Shown: one piece after another, positions 10,890 to 22,054 of the stretch
Numbering within the stretch: the stretch's first letter is position 1
Layout: each line of letters begins with the position of its first letter
Assembly (NCBI GenBank): GCA_021848465.1
Contig: JAJZUP010000002.1
Span: forward strand, 248,001 to 312,000
DNA length: 64,000 bases
DNA from: Pseudomonadota bacterium
GTDB lineage: Bacteria; Pseudomonadota; Gammaproteobacteria; Burkholderiales; Gallionellaceae
Direction: 5' to 3'
The notes under the pieces: model-generated
What the model saw: only the letters and a program-made list of their open reading frames with translations
What the model was told of the DNA's origin: nothing
Database searches by the model: none
Translations under genes and position numbers: made by a program

Positions 10890-11440
10890 GCAAACACCTC
10901 AGCGTCGCCCAAACGCTTGCCGACCTGGTCTTTCGCGGAAAGAACCGGCTCAGCCCCACCGAGCGGCCAATCGATCCCGATATCCGGATCGTCCCAGACA
11001 ATCGTGCGCTCAAACTCCGGCGCATAATAGTCCGTCGTTTTATAGAGAAATTCGGCAGATTCACTGAGCACGACAAAGCCATGCGCAAAGCCGGGTGGAA
11101 CCCAGAACATGCGCTTGTTCTCCGCCGAAAGCGTCAGGCCAACCCATTTGCCGAAAGTCGGCGAACTCTTGCGGATATCAACCGCCACATCGAATACTTC
11201 GCCAGCCACCACGCGCACCAATTTCCCCTGTGTCTGGCGGATCTGGTAATGCAATCCGCGCAGCACATGGCGCGCCGATTTCGAATGGTTGTCCTGTACG
11301 AATTCGGCCGTCACCCCGGTCAGTTCGGCAAACTGACGTTTATTGAAGCTTTCGTAGAAAAAGCCGCGTTCATCGCCGAACACTTTGGGCTCGACAATCA
11401 GCAAGTCAGGGATTTCCGTGGCGATGACGCGCATGTTCAA
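10886..11440 (-). CDS. rfbC: dTDP-4-dehydrorhamnose 3,5-epimerase
   Basis: [52 protein letters not shown]. Confidence 0.96.
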   Translation of the reverse strand: MNMRVIATEIPDLLIVEPKVFGDERGFFYESFNKRQFAELTGVTAEFVQDNHSKSARHVLRGLHYQIRQTQGKLVRVVAGEVFDVAVDIRKSSPTFGKWVGLTLSAENKRMFWVPPGFAHGFVVLSESAEFLYKTTDYYAPEFERTIVWDDPDIGIDWPLGGAEPVLSAKDQVGKRLGDAEVFA

Positions 11441-12312
11441 AACGCCCGGTCTTCCAGTAACCCGAGCAGATAGCGTCCGTATGCGCTCTTGTTCAACGGC
11501 TGCGCCAACTGCTGCAACTGCTCGGCGGAGATGTACCCCTTGCGGAAGGCGATTTCCTCGGGGCAGGCAATCTTCATGCCCTGACGCTTTTCCAGCGTCT
11601 CCACGAACGCGCCGGCTTCCAGCAACGATTCGTGCGTCCCTGTATCCAGCCAGGCATAGCCGCGCCCCATCACCTGCACATCCAGGTCGCCGCGCTCCAG
11701 GTAAATCTGGTTCACCGTCGTGATCTCGAGTTCGCCGCGGGCCGATGGCTTGATCGATTTGGCAATCCCGACCACATCGTTATCGTAGAAATACAGGCCG
11801 GTGACGGCATAGTTCGATTTCGGCTTGAGCGGCTTTTCTTCAATGCTCAATGCGCGTCCTTGCGCATCAAATTCAACGACGCCATAACGCTCCGGATCCT
11901 GCACATGATAGGCAAACACGGTTCCGCCTTTACGCTTGGCAACCGCTGAGCTCAGCAAGCGGTCAAACCCGTGTCCGTAGTAGATATTGTCCCCCAGCAC
12001 CAGCGAGCAGCAGGCATTGCCGATGAACGATTCACCGATGATGAACGCTTGCGCCAGGCCGTCAGGGGAGGGCTGCACTGCATAGGAGAAATTCAGGCCC
12101 CATTGGTTGCCGTCACCCAGCAGCTTCTGGAACAGCGGGATGTCCTGCGGCGTGGAAATAACCAGGATGTCGCGTATTCCTGCCAGCATCAGGGTGGTCA
12201 GCGGATGGTAAATCATCGGCTTGTCGTATACCGGCAGCAGTTGCTTGGATACCGCCTGGGTAACCGGGTACAGGCGCGTGCCCGATCCTCCGGCCAGAAT
12301 GATTCCCTTCAT
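11437..12312 (-). CDS. rfbA: Glucose-1-phosphate thymidylyltransferase
   Basis: [41 protein letters not shown] start trimmed. Confidence 0.97.
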   Translation of the reverse strand: MKGIILAGGSGTRLYPVTQAVSKQLLPVYDKPMIYHPLTTLMLAGIRDILVISTPQDIPLFQKLLGDGNQWGLNFSYAVQPSPDGLAQAFIIGESFIGNACCSLVLGDNIYYGHGFDRLLSSAVAKRKGGTVFAYHVQDPERYGVVEFDAQGRALSIEEKPLKPKSNYAVTGLYFYDNDVVGIAKSIKPSARGELEITTVNQIYLERGDLDVQVMGRGYAWLDTGTHESLLEAGAFVETLEKRQGMKIACPEEIAFRKGYISAEQLQQLAQPLNKSAYGRYLLGLLEDRAF

Positions 12313-13376
12313 GCTGCACTCCTGTTGCCATAGTTTTGCTGCATCCACTGCTGGTACTCGCCGCTGGTCACCCCGCGCACCCAGTCGCCATGCGCGAGAT
12401 ACCACTCGACGGTCTTGCGCAGGCCGCTGGCAAAAGTCTCCTGCGGTTTCCAGCCCAGCTCGCGCTCGATTTTTCCGGCATCGATCGCATAACGTTTGTC
12501 GTGCCCGGGACGATCCTGTACGAACGTAATCAACTGTGCATGCGGCGCCTGCCCGGGATGCAATTCGTCCAGGATGGTGCATATTGCCTGCACGACTTCA
12601 AGATTGGTTTTCTCGTTCCAGCCGCCGATATTGTAGGTCTCGCCAAGCCGCCCCTTTTCCAGCACCAGGCGCAACGCGCGCGCATGGTCGTCCACATACA
12701 GCCAGTCGCGCACATTGTCGCCCTTGCCATAGACAGGCAGAGGTTTGCCGTCGAGCGCATTCAGGATGACCAGCGGGATCAGTTTTTCCGGGAAATGGTA
12801 AGGGCCATAATTGTTGGAGCAGTTGGTGGTCACCACCGGCAAGCCATAGGTGTGGTGCCAGGCGCGCACCAGATAGTCGGACGATGCTTTGCTGGCCGAA
12901 TAGGGGGAATTCGGTTCATAGGCCGTTTTTTCGGTGAAATACCCGCTCGCACCGAGGCTGCCATACACTTCGTCGGTGGAAATATGGTGAAAACGGAATG
13001 CGGCCTTGCGCGAAGTATCGAGCGCACTCCAGTAGTTGCGCGCGGCCTCCAGCAAGGTATAGGTGCCGACAATATTGGTCTGGATGAAATCAGCCGGCCC
13101 GCTGATCGAGCGATCCACGTGCGATTCCGCAGCCAGGTGCATGACGGCATCCGGCTGGTGCTCGCGAAAAATCCGCGCCATTGCTGCCGCATCGCAAATA
13201 TCGTGATGTTCGAATATATAGCGCGAACTGCCGGAAACCGCAGCCAGCGATTGCAGGTTGCCCGCATAGGTCAGCTTGTCGACATTGACGACCTTGCATT
13301 GCGTTTCAGCCATGAACTGGCGTACTACCGCCGATCCGATGAACCCCGCACCGCCTGTAATAAGGATGGTTTGCAT
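12309..13376 (-). CDS. rfbB: dTDP-glucose 4,6-dehydratase
   Basis: [82 protein letters not shown]. Confidence 0.97.
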   Translation of the reverse strand: MQTILITGGAGFIGSAVVRQFMAETQCKVVNVDKLTYAGNLQSLAAVSGSSRYIFEHHDICDAAAMARIFREHQPDAVMHLAAESHVDRSISGPADFIQTNIVGTYTLLEAARNYWSALDTSRKAAFRFHHISTDEVYGSLGASGYFTEKTAYEPNSPYSASKASSDYLVRAWHHTYGLPVVTTNCSNNYGPYHFPEKLIPLVILNALDGKPLPVYGKGDNVRDWLYVDDHARALRLVLEKGRLGETYNIGGWNEKTNLEVVQAICTILDELHPGQAPHAQLITFVQDRPGHDKRYAIDAGKIERELGWKPQETFASGLRKTVEWYLAHGDWVRGVTSGEYQQWMQQNYGNRSAA

Positions 13377-13500
13377 ATTGAACGCTTGTTTGATCCTGTT
13401 GGCCGAATTCTACAACATCGCGCCATTTTCCCGGCACGCATCCGCTCTCGGTACCTCTCCAAAATACAGAAGGCCACTGCAAACGCAGTGGCCCTCGGAT

Positions 13501-13576
13501 TGGTGCCGCTTGCCGGATTCGAACTGGCGACCTACCGCTTACAAGGCGGTTGCTCTACCAACTGAGCTAAAGCGGC
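13501..13576 (-). tRNA. tRNA-Thr (anticodon TGT), CCA encoded
   Basis: Reverse complement GCCGCTTTAGCTCAGTTGGTAGAGCAACCGCCTTGTAAGCGGTAGGTCGCCAGTTCGAATCCGGCAAGCGGCACCA folds as a cloverleaf; anticodon loop CTTGTAA. Confidence 0.96.
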
Positions 13577-13773
13577 GGAAAAGCTGGATGTATCGAGGAA
13601 ACGCAAGACATCGCGAACGATGAAAGATGCAGCTACTCGGGAAACGGCGCGCATTATACATGCACGAACCGATTTCACCAAACGCTCTTGACCGGATCGC
13701 TTGCAGCCATGCCTTTGCCTGAATCGCAAAGACTGGCAGAATGCCTGCACCCCATGTTCAGGAGGAAAGCCGC

Positions 13774-14766
13774 ATGAAAGCCCCCATCCGTGTCGCCATC
13801 ACCGGAGCCGCCGGACAAATCGGTTACAGCCTGCTGTTCCGCATCGCCAACGGCGATATGCTCGGGCGTGAACAGCCTGTCATCCTGCAACTGCTCGATA
13901 TTCCCGCGGCCCAGCAAGCCCTGCGCGGCGTCGCCATGGAACTGGAGGATTGCGCCTTCCCCAACCTGCAACAGGTGATTTGCAGCGACGACCCGCGTGT
14001 CGCCTTCCGCGATGCCGAAGTCGTACTGATGGTCGGCGCCAGACCGCGCAGCAAGGGCATGGAACGCAAGGATCTGCTTGAAGCCAACGGGGCAATCTTT
14101 TCCGAACAGGGCCGCATCCTGAACGAGGTCGCAGCGCGCCACGTCAAGGTACTGGTGGTCGGCAATCCGGCCAACACCAATGCGCTGATCGCGATGAGGA
14201 ACGCCCCCGATCTGGACCCGCGCAACTTCAGCGCCATGATGCGGCTGGATCACAACCGCGCCATTACCCAGGTCGCGCTCAAGCTGTTCCAGCCCATCCA
14301 GGACATCAAGAAAATGGTGATCTGGGGCAACCATTCCGGCACGCAGTTTCCCGATTTGTCGCACGCCGAAATCCGTGGCCGTAAAGTCATCGACATCCTG
14401 CGCCAGAACGGCTGGGAAGACTGGGCCGAAAATGCATTCATCCCGACCGTGCAAAAACGCGGTGCCGCCGTCATCGAAGCGCGCGGGCTATCGAGCGCGG
14501 CCAGCGCGGCCAATGCCGCGATTGCCCATGTGCATGACTGGCTGCTGCACTCCCACCACAACGACTGGGTCACCATGAGCGTCCCATCGGACGGCAGCTA
14601 CGGCATCCCGGAAGGCGTGATGTATGGTTTTCCGGTGACCTGCCGCAACGGCCATTACACCATCGTCAAAGACCTGCCACTGACCGAACTGGGCCGCAAG
14701 CACATGTTGGACAGCCATCAGGAGCTGCTTGACGAACGCGAGCATGTAAAACACTTGCTGGTTTGA
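13774..14766 (+). CDS. mdh: Malate dehydrogenase
   Basis: [75 protein letters not shown] start trimmed. Confidence 0.97.
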   Translation: MKAPIRVAITGAAGQIGYSLLFRIANGDMLGREQPVILQLLDIPAAQQALRGVAMELEDCAFPNLQQVICSDDPRVAFRDAEVVLMVGARPRSKGMERKDLLEANGAIFSEQGRILNEVAARHVKVLVVGNPANTNALIAMRNAPDLDPRNFSAMMRLDHNRAITQVALKLFQPIQDIKKMVIWGNHSGTQFPDLSHAEIRGRKVIDILRQNGWEDWAENAFIPTVQKRGAAVIEARGLSSAASAANAAIAHVHDWLLHSHHNDWVTMSVPSDGSYGIPEGVMYGFPVTCRNGHYTIVKDLPLTELGRKHMLDSHQELLDEREHVKHLLV

Positions 14767-14906
14767 AAAAACACTTCCCCTTACTGGGAGCGCGGTTTCA
14801 GGCCTATATACTCGGCTTGAATATATACGCCATCATTCCAGTTGTTCGCCCTTGCAATCGCAGGCAAAATCGCCCGATTCAGCAATCCCGAACCCGCCCT
14901 GCAACC

Positions 14907-17405
14907 ATGCACTTGAACATTCGCGCAGCCCACCTCCTGTCCTTGTGTTTCGGCATCATTGCCTTTCCCGCTCAGGCCGCCGAAAGCGTCCGGCTGCAGT
15001 TGAATGGCACGCACTCATTCGAGTATGCAGGTTATTATGCCGCACAGGAAAAAGGGTTCTACCGCGATGCCGGCCTGGACGTAGAGCTGCAGGAAAAGAA
15101 CACGCCGCAAGGCCCGACCGCCGTGGTAACCGGCGGACAGGCCCAATTCGGCGTCGGCAACAGCGGATTGATACTTGCGCGCGCAGCCGGCAAGCCGGTG
15201 GTCGTACTGGCCGTTATTTTTCAGCACTCCCCTCTCGCCCTTTACACAGCCACATCCATCAGCAACCCGCACCAGCTTGCCGGCAGCACAACCCTGCTGG
15301 GCCCACAGTCGAGCGAACTGCTTGCCTACCTGCGCTTCCTGGGCGTTCCGCCCGGACATATCCAGCAACAGGAAACCTCCCCCGGCAGCCAGGATCTCGG
15401 CGGCGGAAAAATCCAGGCCATGTGCGGACTGGTCTGGAGAACCCCGGAGCAATTGCAGTCAGCCAATATTGACTACCATTCCTTCAGCCCGCACGACTTG
15501 GGCATGGACTTTTACGGCGACAACCTGTTCACCACCGAACAGGAAATACGGAATCACCCGCATCGCGTTGAGGCTTTCCTGAAAGCCAGCCTGCAAGGCT
15601 GGCGCTATGCAAGTGAACACCCCCGGGAAGTCGCCGAACTGATCCAGAAAAACCATGCACCGGGCAGCTCCCTGATCTCCCTGCAACTGGAGGCGGCCCG
15701 GATCATCCCGCTGCTGCAAACGGATATTTACGATATCGGGCACTCCAGCCCTGCGCGCTGGCAACAGATTGCCGAAATCTACGCCAATGCCAACATGATG
15801 CCGCACCGCCAGCCTCTCAACAACTTCATCTACGACCCACAGTCCAGCAAAGACACCTGGCTCTATCGCGGTGTGGGTCTGGCACTTGCCCTGCTGTTGC
15901 TGGTCAGCGTCACCGCCCTGTTCATTTTCCGCATCAACCGCAAACTCACCTTGAGCATCCGCAAAATGGAAGGCCTGCACCAGCAAGAACAAGCGCGCGG
16001 CCATGCCATGGAGTTGCTGGCGAAAGACGCACCGCTGGCCGAGGTGCTTGCTGCCATCGTGAAATGCGTCGAAGCCGAAGAGCAGGGTTCGCTGTGCTCC
16101 ATCCTGCTGATGGACGAAGACGGCAAACACCTGCATGTTGCAGCGGCCCCCAGCCTGCCATTTTTTTATAATCAGGCCATCGACAACCTTGAGATCGGCT
16201 TCAATGTCGGCTCCTGTGGAACCACGGCCTACCTGGGAAAACGCACCATAGTCAGCAATATCCTCGAACACCCGAGCTGGGCCGACTACAAGGAGCTGGC
16301 TGCCGAGGCCGGGCTGGGCTCATGTTGGTCCGAGCCGATCCTGTCGTCCTCCGGAAAAGTGCTCGGCACCTTCGCCATTTACCATCACACGCCGCACCAG
16401 CCGGGGGATCAGGACATTGAACGCATTGAGCGCGCCGCCAATCTGGCCCAGATTGCCATCGAAACCAGTTACACCAAGCAAGCCCTGCTGAGCAGCGATA
16501 AACTGCTGTCGAAAATATCCGCCGAAGTTCCCGGCATCATCTTCCAGTTGCGCCGCCACCCGGACGGCCGCTACAGCTTTCCGTTCATCAGCGAAGCCGT
16601 GCGCAAGATGTACGGGCTGGCGCCCGAGCAACTGCGCAAGGACGCCACCGCCTTCTTCCAGCTCAAACATCCGGATGATGCCGGCCACCTGATGGAGTCC
16701 GTGGAAACCTCCGCGCAAAACCTGGCACGCTGGCACATTGAATACCGCGTCATCCTGCCCGGCCAGGGCACCCGCTGGCGCTTGGCCGATGCGCAACCGG
16801 AAAAATTCGATGACGGCAGCACGCTCTGGCACGGCATCATCAGCGACATCACCGAACGCAAGCAGACGGACGAACGCATCCAGCACATGGCGCAGTACGA
16901 TGCCCTCACCGACCTGCCGAACCGCGCCCTGTTCAGCGACCGCCTGCAACGCGCGCTGGCCGCTGCCAAGCGCAACCGCACGCGTTTTGCCCTGCTGTTC
17001 CTGGACTTCGATAAATTCAAGCCAATCAATGACACGCTCGGCCATGCCGTCGGCGACATCCTGCTGCAGCGCGCCGCCGGCCGCATGCAGCGCTGCATGC
17101 GCGAATCGGACACCATCGCCCGCATTGGCGGTGACGAGTTCGTCGTACTGCTGCCGCTCATCGAAAACCAGCAGGACACCACTTTCGCGGCTGAGAAAAT
17201 CCGCATGGCAATCGAGCAACCGTTCGAGATCGAAGGCCATGAGCTCGAAATCAGCTGCAGCATAGGCATTGCCATCTACCCACAGCATGGCGAGAACGAA
17301 ATCGACCTCTCCAAGCACGCCGATATCGCGATGTATTATGCCAAGCAAGGCGGACGCAACACCGTGGTGATCTACCATCACGGCATGCACGAAATCGTTC
17401 AGTAA
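14907..17405 (+). CDS. Membrane diguanylate cyclase with periplasmic NMT1/THI5-like solute-binding domain, GAF, PAS and GGDEF domains
   Basis: Signal peptide, SBP-like SVRLQLNGTHSFEYAGYYAAQEKGFYRDAGLDVEL, TM LALALLLLVSVTALFIF, GAF, PAS, RIGGDEFVVLLPL; start trimmed. Confidence 0.88.
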   Translation: MHLNIRAAHLLSLCFGIIAFPAQAAESVRLQLNGTHSFEYAGYYAAQEKGFYRDAGLDVELQEKNTPQGPTAVVTGGQAQFGVGNSGLILARAAGKPVVVLAVIFQHSPLALYTATSISNPHQLAGSTTLLGPQSSELLAYLRFLGVPPGHIQQQETSPGSQDLGGGKIQAMCGLVWRTPEQLQSANIDYHSFSPHDLGMDFYGDNLFTTEQEIRNHPHRVEAFLKASLQGWRYASEHPREVAELIQKNHAPGSSLISLQLEAARIIPLLQTDIYDIGHSSPARWQQIAEIYANANMMPHRQPLNNFIYDPQSSKDTWLYRGVGLALALLLLVSVTALFIFRINRKLTLSIRKMEGLHQQEQARGHAMELLAKDAPLAEVLAAIVKCVEAEEQGSLCSILLMDEDGKHLHVAAAPSLPFFYNQAIDNLEIGFNVGSCGTTAYLGKRTIVSNILEHPSWADYKELAAEAGLGSCWSEPILSSSGKVLGTFAIYHHTPHQPGDQDIERIERAANLAQIAIETSYTKQALLSSDKLLSKISAEVPGIIFQLRRHPDGRYSFPFISEAVRKMYGLAPEQLRKDATAFFQLKHPDDAGHLMESVETSAQNLARWHIEYRVILPGQGTRWRLADAQPEKFDDGSTLWHGIISDITERKQTDERIQHMAQYDALTDLPNRALFSDRLQRALAAAKRNRTRFALLFLDFDKFKPINDTLGHAVGDILLQRAAGRMQRCMRESDTIARIGGDEFVVLLPLIENQQDTTFAAEKIRMAIEQPFEIEGHELEISCSIGIAIYPQHGENEIDLSKHADIAMYYAKQGGRNTVVIYHHGMHEIVQ

Positions 17406-17409
17406 GGGA

Positions 17410-18603
17410 TCAGGCGGCGCAGCGCACCAGCGCAAAACCGCCGCCTGGCGTGCGGAAGTTCGTGGTCTGCCCCTGATACAGGCGTGCCGCAGCCAGTTGC
17501 AGTTTCCCGGCATACACATAGCAGCGCACATCGAATTTAAGCTGCTGCGACACACCGTCCACCATCACTGCGCACTCGCCCGGCGCCGCCAGTTGCTGCG
17601 CGACATAGCCGCCCTGCAGCACCTCGTCGAACACGCGCCGCGTCATCTTGTCGCCGCGATAGGCGCCTTTCGCGCCATAGCCCGACACCGGCTTGAAAAA
17701 CCATTGCTTGCGCTCGCTCCACCATTGCTCGGCATCGTTTGCAGCCACCAGTCGCGTCTGCGGAATGCCCTGCTGCAACACTGCAATCGTCGCAGCATCC
17801 GCACCCAGCGCCTGCAACGCCGCAGCATCAGTCAGCCGAGCCAGGTTGCGTTTGTCCGCATAACGCAGATAGTTGTCCGGGTGAGGCGTCACGACCACCT
17901 GGCTGTTGCGCAAGGCACTCAGCAAAGCCGGGTAATTCGCCAGGGAGAAATCCGTGAGGCGGTTATAAACCAGGTCAATCCGGTCATTGCCTACATACAG
18001 GCCGTCCGCCCGTGCCGCCAACTCCACCGGATCGGCAATCACGGCACGCATGCCGGCTTGCTCGAACATCTGCTGCGCCAACACGAATTCCGGATACAGG
18101 TATTGCTCTGAAGGTTGCTCATCCACGATGGCGACCGTGCCCAGCGGCGCGGCACCGCGCTCCAGCCGCCACTCGGTGAAAAACATGTCGAGCAGGAGTT
18201 GCCCAAGGTTTTCACTGGCGACGACTGCGCCGAGCGCCGGAACATAAGCCTGGCTTTTCAGCAGCAAGGCATTCAGGAAAGCACCGCCCGCATTGGTATT
18301 GATTTCGATCAAGTGCGCGCCATGCTCATTCAGGTGGAAATCGTAACCGTAAAATACGCCGTGGCAACGAGCCTCCGTTTCGGCTTTCGCCCAGCCCGGC
18401 AGATGCACCACGCGCTCCACCGCCGCAATCACCGCCTCCATCTGGCTCAGTTGCGCCGCTGAAATTTCCACCTGTGTCGCGGCAAACAAATTCGCATGAC
18501 GCGCGGAAAGACTACTGTGAAAGGTGCTGCCTTGCTGGCGTATGGCCAACTCCAGCGCAACGCGATCGAGCGGCGCCGCCCCTGCGGCCGCGCTACTTGG
18601 CAT
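17410..18603 (-). CDS. Uncharacterised ATP-grasp-like protein
   Basis: LIEINTNAGGAFLN, AANDAEQWWSERKQWFFKPVSGYGAKGAYRGDKMTRRVF suggest an ATP-grasp fold. Confidence 0.6.
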   Translation of the reverse strand: MPSSAAAGAAPLDRVALELAIRQQGSTFHSSLSARHANLFAATQVEISAAQLSQMEAVIAAVERVVHLPGWAKAETEARCHGVFYGYDFHLNEHGAHLIEINTNAGGAFLNALLLKSQAYVPALGAVVASENLGQLLLDMFFTEWRLERGAAPLGTVAIVDEQPSEQYLYPEFVLAQQMFEQAGMRAVIADPVELAARADGLYVGNDRIDLVYNRLTDFSLANYPALLSALRNSQVVVTPHPDNYLRYADKRNLARLTDAAALQALGADAATIAVLQQGIPQTRLVAANDAEQWWSERKQWFFKPVSGYGAKGAYRGDKMTRRVFDEVLQGGYVAQQLAAPGECAVMVDGVSQQLKFDVRCYVYAGKLQLAAARLYQGQTTNFRTPGGGFALVRCAA

Positions 18604-19195
18604 TGGCCGGCTGCCCCAGCAGCTTGCCTTTCAGGTCAAACTGGGCCGGCTGCACGCCCAGCCACACCAGCAGGAAGGCACGCATGAAATCGGGGTCCGC
18701 GATGTTCCCGAGCGGCTTCCCGTTCATGCTGATACGCATGCCCTTGGCCGGCTGGTAGTCCACTGAAAGCACGTCTTCCTTCCTGAACTCCTTGACCCCA
18801 TCGAACAGCGCAGCAAACTGCTTCCAGCTCGCGTCCAGCTTCTTCAGGTCGTCGGCCGCCATGTTTTCCGACATCAGCTTGTAGGTGGCATCCAGCAGTT
18901 GCTCGCTGGTCACCTTGATGCCGAGCGGCGTGAGGAACCAAATCGTGACATTCTTGCTGCGCCCCGCATCCAGCACCTCCGCCACCGTGTGCCGGTTATC
19001 CGGCATGTACAAGGCGATGACATAGACATCGATGATGCCGGCCATGAAGCGCGAACCCGCGCCGTTCAGCACCAGCGGCAGCTCGCCCATCTGCATCTTT
19101 TCCGGCACGCGCACCCCGGCGATCTCCAGCGCTCCGGCATTCAAACTCAGGCACAACAAACAGGCCGCAACCAGCATCCGTTTCATCTGTTTCAT
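18593..19195 (-). CDS. Chalcone isomerase-fold secreted protein
   Basis: Signal peptide, EIAGVRVPEKMQMGELPLVLNGAGSRFMAGIIDVYVIALYMP; typical bacterial CHI-like layout. Confidence 0.8.
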   Translation of the reverse strand: MKQMKRMLVAACLLCLSLNAGALEIAGVRVPEKMQMGELPLVLNGAGSRFMAGIIDVYVIALYMPDNRHTVAEVLDAGRSKNVTIWFLTPLGIKVTSEQLLDATYKLMSENMAADDLKKLDASWKQFAALFDGVKEFRKEDVLSVDYQPAKGMRISMNGKPLGNIADPDFMRAFLLVWLGVQPAQFDLKGKLLGQPANAK

Positions 19196-19198
19196 CCT

Positions 19199-19759
19199 TT
19201 ATCCCAGCAAAGCCTTCTTCACCGCATCCTTCACCGGCTTGTCGCCGATCCACACGGACAGCAGCGCGCGGTAGAAATCCTCGCCCGCAATGCTGCCCAG
19301 CTCCTTGCCGTTCAACAGCACATGCGTGCCGGTCGCCGGGACCCAGTCAAACGCAATCACATCGCCGCGCTTCACCTCCCTGACGCCGGCGAACAACTGG
19401 TCGAACGCATGCAGCCGCTCGTGCAACGCCTCCATCTGCGCATCGTTATGGTTTTTTTCGATCCCTTTGTGGAACCCGTTCAGGAAACGTTCCGTCTCGG
19501 CGTCCTTCACCAGCACATGCAGCGCAATCCGCTTCGGGTGGGTATCCGCCAGCACCGCCGCCGCACTGCCCTGCTTGCGCTCCAGGTACAAGCCCACCAC
19601 GTACATCTTGAAAATCGCCACGCTACGCACCGCAGCCCCATTCAGCGTCAATGCCGCATCCTGCACCTGCACGTTGTCATCCAGCTTCACGCCTTCCAGC
19701 TCCAGCGCCCCCACCTGCATGGAAACGCACAGCAACAGCAACGTCATCAGTTTCTTCAT
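19199..19759 (-). CDS. Chalcone isomerase-fold secreted protein (paralogue)
   Basis: MKKLMTLLLLCVSMQVGALELEGVKLDDNVQVQDAALTLNGAAVRSVAIFKMYVVGLYLERK; parallels neighbour; start trimmed. Confidence 0.8.
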   Translation of the reverse strand: MKKLMTLLLLCVSMQVGALELEGVKLDDNVQVQDAALTLNGAAVRSVAIFKMYVVGLYLERKQGSAAAVLADTHPKRIALHVLVKDAETERFLNGFHKGIEKNHNDAQMEALHERLHAFDQLFAGVREVKRGDVIAFDWVPATGTHVLLNGKELGSIAGEDFYRALLSVWIGDKPVKDAVKKALLG

Positions 19760-19913
19760 AATCGCCCTCAAAATCCGTCTGCACCCCGGCATCCCGCCGC
19801 AAGCGGGCGCCATCTTACCCCAGACCGGCAAGAACGCCGACAACCCTGCCCCCACTCCGCAAAAGAGGATTGTTTTTTAATGGATAAAAAGAAGTAAAAG
19901 CATCCAGCCGGAA

Positions 19914-21116
19914 TTACTGGAATGCCTCAAACACCCCGGCCGCGCCCATCCCGGTGCCGATGCACATCGTCACCATGCCGTATTTCTGCTTGCGCCGGCG
20001 CATGCCGTGCAAAATCGTCGCGGTGCGGATCGCCCCGGTGGCACCGAGCGGATGGCCCAGCGCAATTGCGCCGCCGAGCGGATTCACCTTGGCCGGGTCG
20101 AGACCGACATCGTTGATGACCGCCAGCGACTGCGCCGCAAAAGCCTCATTCAGCTCGATCCAGTCCATATCGGCGAGACTGAGCCCCACCTGTTTCAGCA
20201 CGCGCGGGATGGCCTCCTTCGGGCCGATGCCCATCACCTCCGGCGGCACGCCCGCCACGCTGAAACCGAGGAAGCGCCCGATCGGCGTCAGGTTATAACG
20301 CTTCAGCGCCGCCTCCGAGCACAGCAGCACCGCCGCCGCGCCGTCCGACATTTGCGAGCTGTTGCCCGCCGTCACCGAGCCCTCCTTGGCAAACACCGTC
20401 TTCAATTTTGCCAGCGCCTCCAGCGAAGTATCGGCGCGCGGCCCCTCGTCCTGCGCCGCCAGGTGCTGCTTCAATTGCAGCGCACGGCTCTGCATATCCG
20501 CCACATGCTCGACGATCGGGTACGGCGTGATCTCCTGCGCAAACTCACCGCCGTTGATCGCCGCGATCGCGCGCTGATGGCTCTGCAACGCAAAGGCATC
20601 CTGCGCCTCACGCCCCACCTTCCAGCGCTGCGCCACCTTCTCCGCCGTCAGCCCCATGCCGTAGGCAATCGCGTAGCGCTCGTCGCGCTCGAAAATCGCC
20701 GGGTTGAATGCCAGCTTGTTGCCCATCATCGGCACCATGCTCATGCTCTCGGTGCCGCCGGCGATCATCACATCCGCCTCGCCGAGACGGATGCGGTCGG
20801 CCGCATTCGCCACCGCCTGCAAACCGGAAGAACAGAAACGGTTCAGCGTCATGCCCGGCACTGCCTGCGGCAACCCGGCCAGCAGCAGCGAGATGCGCGC
20901 CACGTTCATGCCCTGCTCGGCCTCAGGCATCGCGCAGCCCACCACCACATCGCCGATGGCCGCCGGGTCGAGCGTCGGCGCCTGCGCCAGCACGCCCTTC
21001 AACACATGCGACAGCAAATCGTCCGGACGGGTGTTGCGGAACATGCCGCGCGGCGCCTTGCCCACCGGCGTGCGCGTCGCGGCAACGATGTAGGCTTCCT
21101 GTACCTGTCTGCTCAT
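19914..21116 (-). CDS. fadA: Acetyl-CoA acyltransferase (thiolase)
   Basis: NRFCSSGLQAVANAAD, GGTESMSMVPM, NEAFAAQSLAV, GGAIALGHPLGATGAIRTATILHGM, CIGTGMGAAGVFE. Confidence 0.95.
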   Translation of the reverse strand: MSRQVQEAYIVAATRTPVGKAPRGMFRNTRPDDLLSHVLKGVLAQAPTLDPAAIGDVVVGCAMPEAEQGMNVARISLLLAGLPQAVPGMTLNRFCSSGLQAVANAADRIRLGEADVMIAGGTESMSMVPMMGNKLAFNPAIFERDERYAIAYGMGLTAEKVAQRWKVGREAQDAFALQSHQRAIAAINGGEFAQEITPYPIVEHVADMQSRALQLKQHLAAQDEGPRADTSLEALAKLKTVFAKEGSVTAGNSSQMSDGAAAVLLCSEAALKRYNLTPIGRFLGFSVAGVPPEVMGIGPKEAIPRVLKQVGLSLADMDWIELNEAFAAQSLAVINDVGLDPAKVNPLGGAIALGHPLGATGAIRTATILHGMRRRKQKYGMVTMCIGTGMGAAGVFEAFQ

Positions 21117-21154
21117 GATGCTCTCCCTTTCCTGTCCGGGCGACTGCCGCCCGC

Positions 21155-22006
21155 CTAATTCAGCGCACTCGCCAGCTTGCGCCGGTAAGCCATCACCAGC
21201 TCGCCCTGCCCGCCCAGCAGGTTGAATACATCGAGCAAGGTTTTGCGCCCGATGTCATCCTGGAAGGTACGGTCGCGCTGCACGATCTCCAGCAACTGAT
21301 CCATGCCCTCGGCATAGCGTTGCGTCGCGATCAGCACATTCGCCAGTTTCAGGCGCGCATCAAGATCGTTGGCATTCGCAGCAATCGCAGCGGTCAGCTC
21401 GGCCTCGCTGGCGCCCGCCCCGGCCTGCGCCAGCCGGGTCTGCGCGCGCAATTGCAGCACCAGCGCATCCTTCAACACCTCCGGGTCTTTCAGGCTGTCG
21501 AGCAGGCGGCCGGCCTCATCCATCTCGCCACGCGCCAGCATGATCTGCGCCGCATCCACGCGCACCCACTCGTTGGACGGATCGAGCGCGGAGGCCTCGC
21601 CCAGCAACTGCAAAGCGCCGTCGAGATCGTCAGCCGCCATCTTGTGCTGCGCGGCCATGCGCAGCTCATCCGCCGGGCTCGGCACGATCTTGTCCAACCA
21701 GGCGCGCACCTGCCCTTCCGGCAACGCGCCGGAAAACTCGTCCACCACCTTGCCGTTCACCACCGCCTTCACCGCCGGAATGCCGCGCACGGCGAACTGC
21801 GCCGAAAGCTCCGGGTTCTCGTCCGAATTCACCTTCGCCAGCAAAAACTTGCCGCCATACTCCGCCGCCAGCTTTTCCAGAATGGGTTTGAGCACCTTGC
21901 ACGGCGCACACCACGGCGCCCAGAAGTCGATCACCACCGGCTGCCGGAACGAAGCCTGGATGACTTTTTCTTCAAAGTCGGATTGGGTTACGTCTTGTGA
22001 AAACAT
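21155..22006 (-). CDS. Thioredoxin-TPR protein (YbbN/CnoX family)
   Basis: VVIDFWAPWCAPCKVLKPILEKLAAEYGGKFLLAKVNSDENPELSAQFAVRGIPAV followed by tetratricopeptide-like C-terminus. Confidence 0.92.
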   Translation of the reverse strand: MFSQDVTQSDFEEKVIQASFRQPVVIDFWAPWCAPCKVLKPILEKLAAEYGGKFLLAKVNSDENPELSAQFAVRGIPAVKAVVNGKVVDEFSGALPEGQVRAWLDKIVPSPADELRMAAQHKMAADDLDGALQLLGEASALDPSNEWVRVDAAQIMLARGEMDEAGRLLDSLKDPEVLKDALVLQLRAQTRLAQAGAGASEAELTAAIAANANDLDARLKLANVLIATQRYAEGMDQLLEIVQRDRTFQDDIGRKTLLDVFNLLGGQGELVMAYRRKLASALN

Positions 22007-22054
22007 TTTCTATTTTCCTTTTGATGTGAAAACACTTTCAAATAGAACTCCATA

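Noticed and set aside
12336-13565. 409-aa plus-strand ORF spanning rfbB and the tRNA
   Set aside because: Overlaps a tRNA and a confident opposite-strand gene; no domain.
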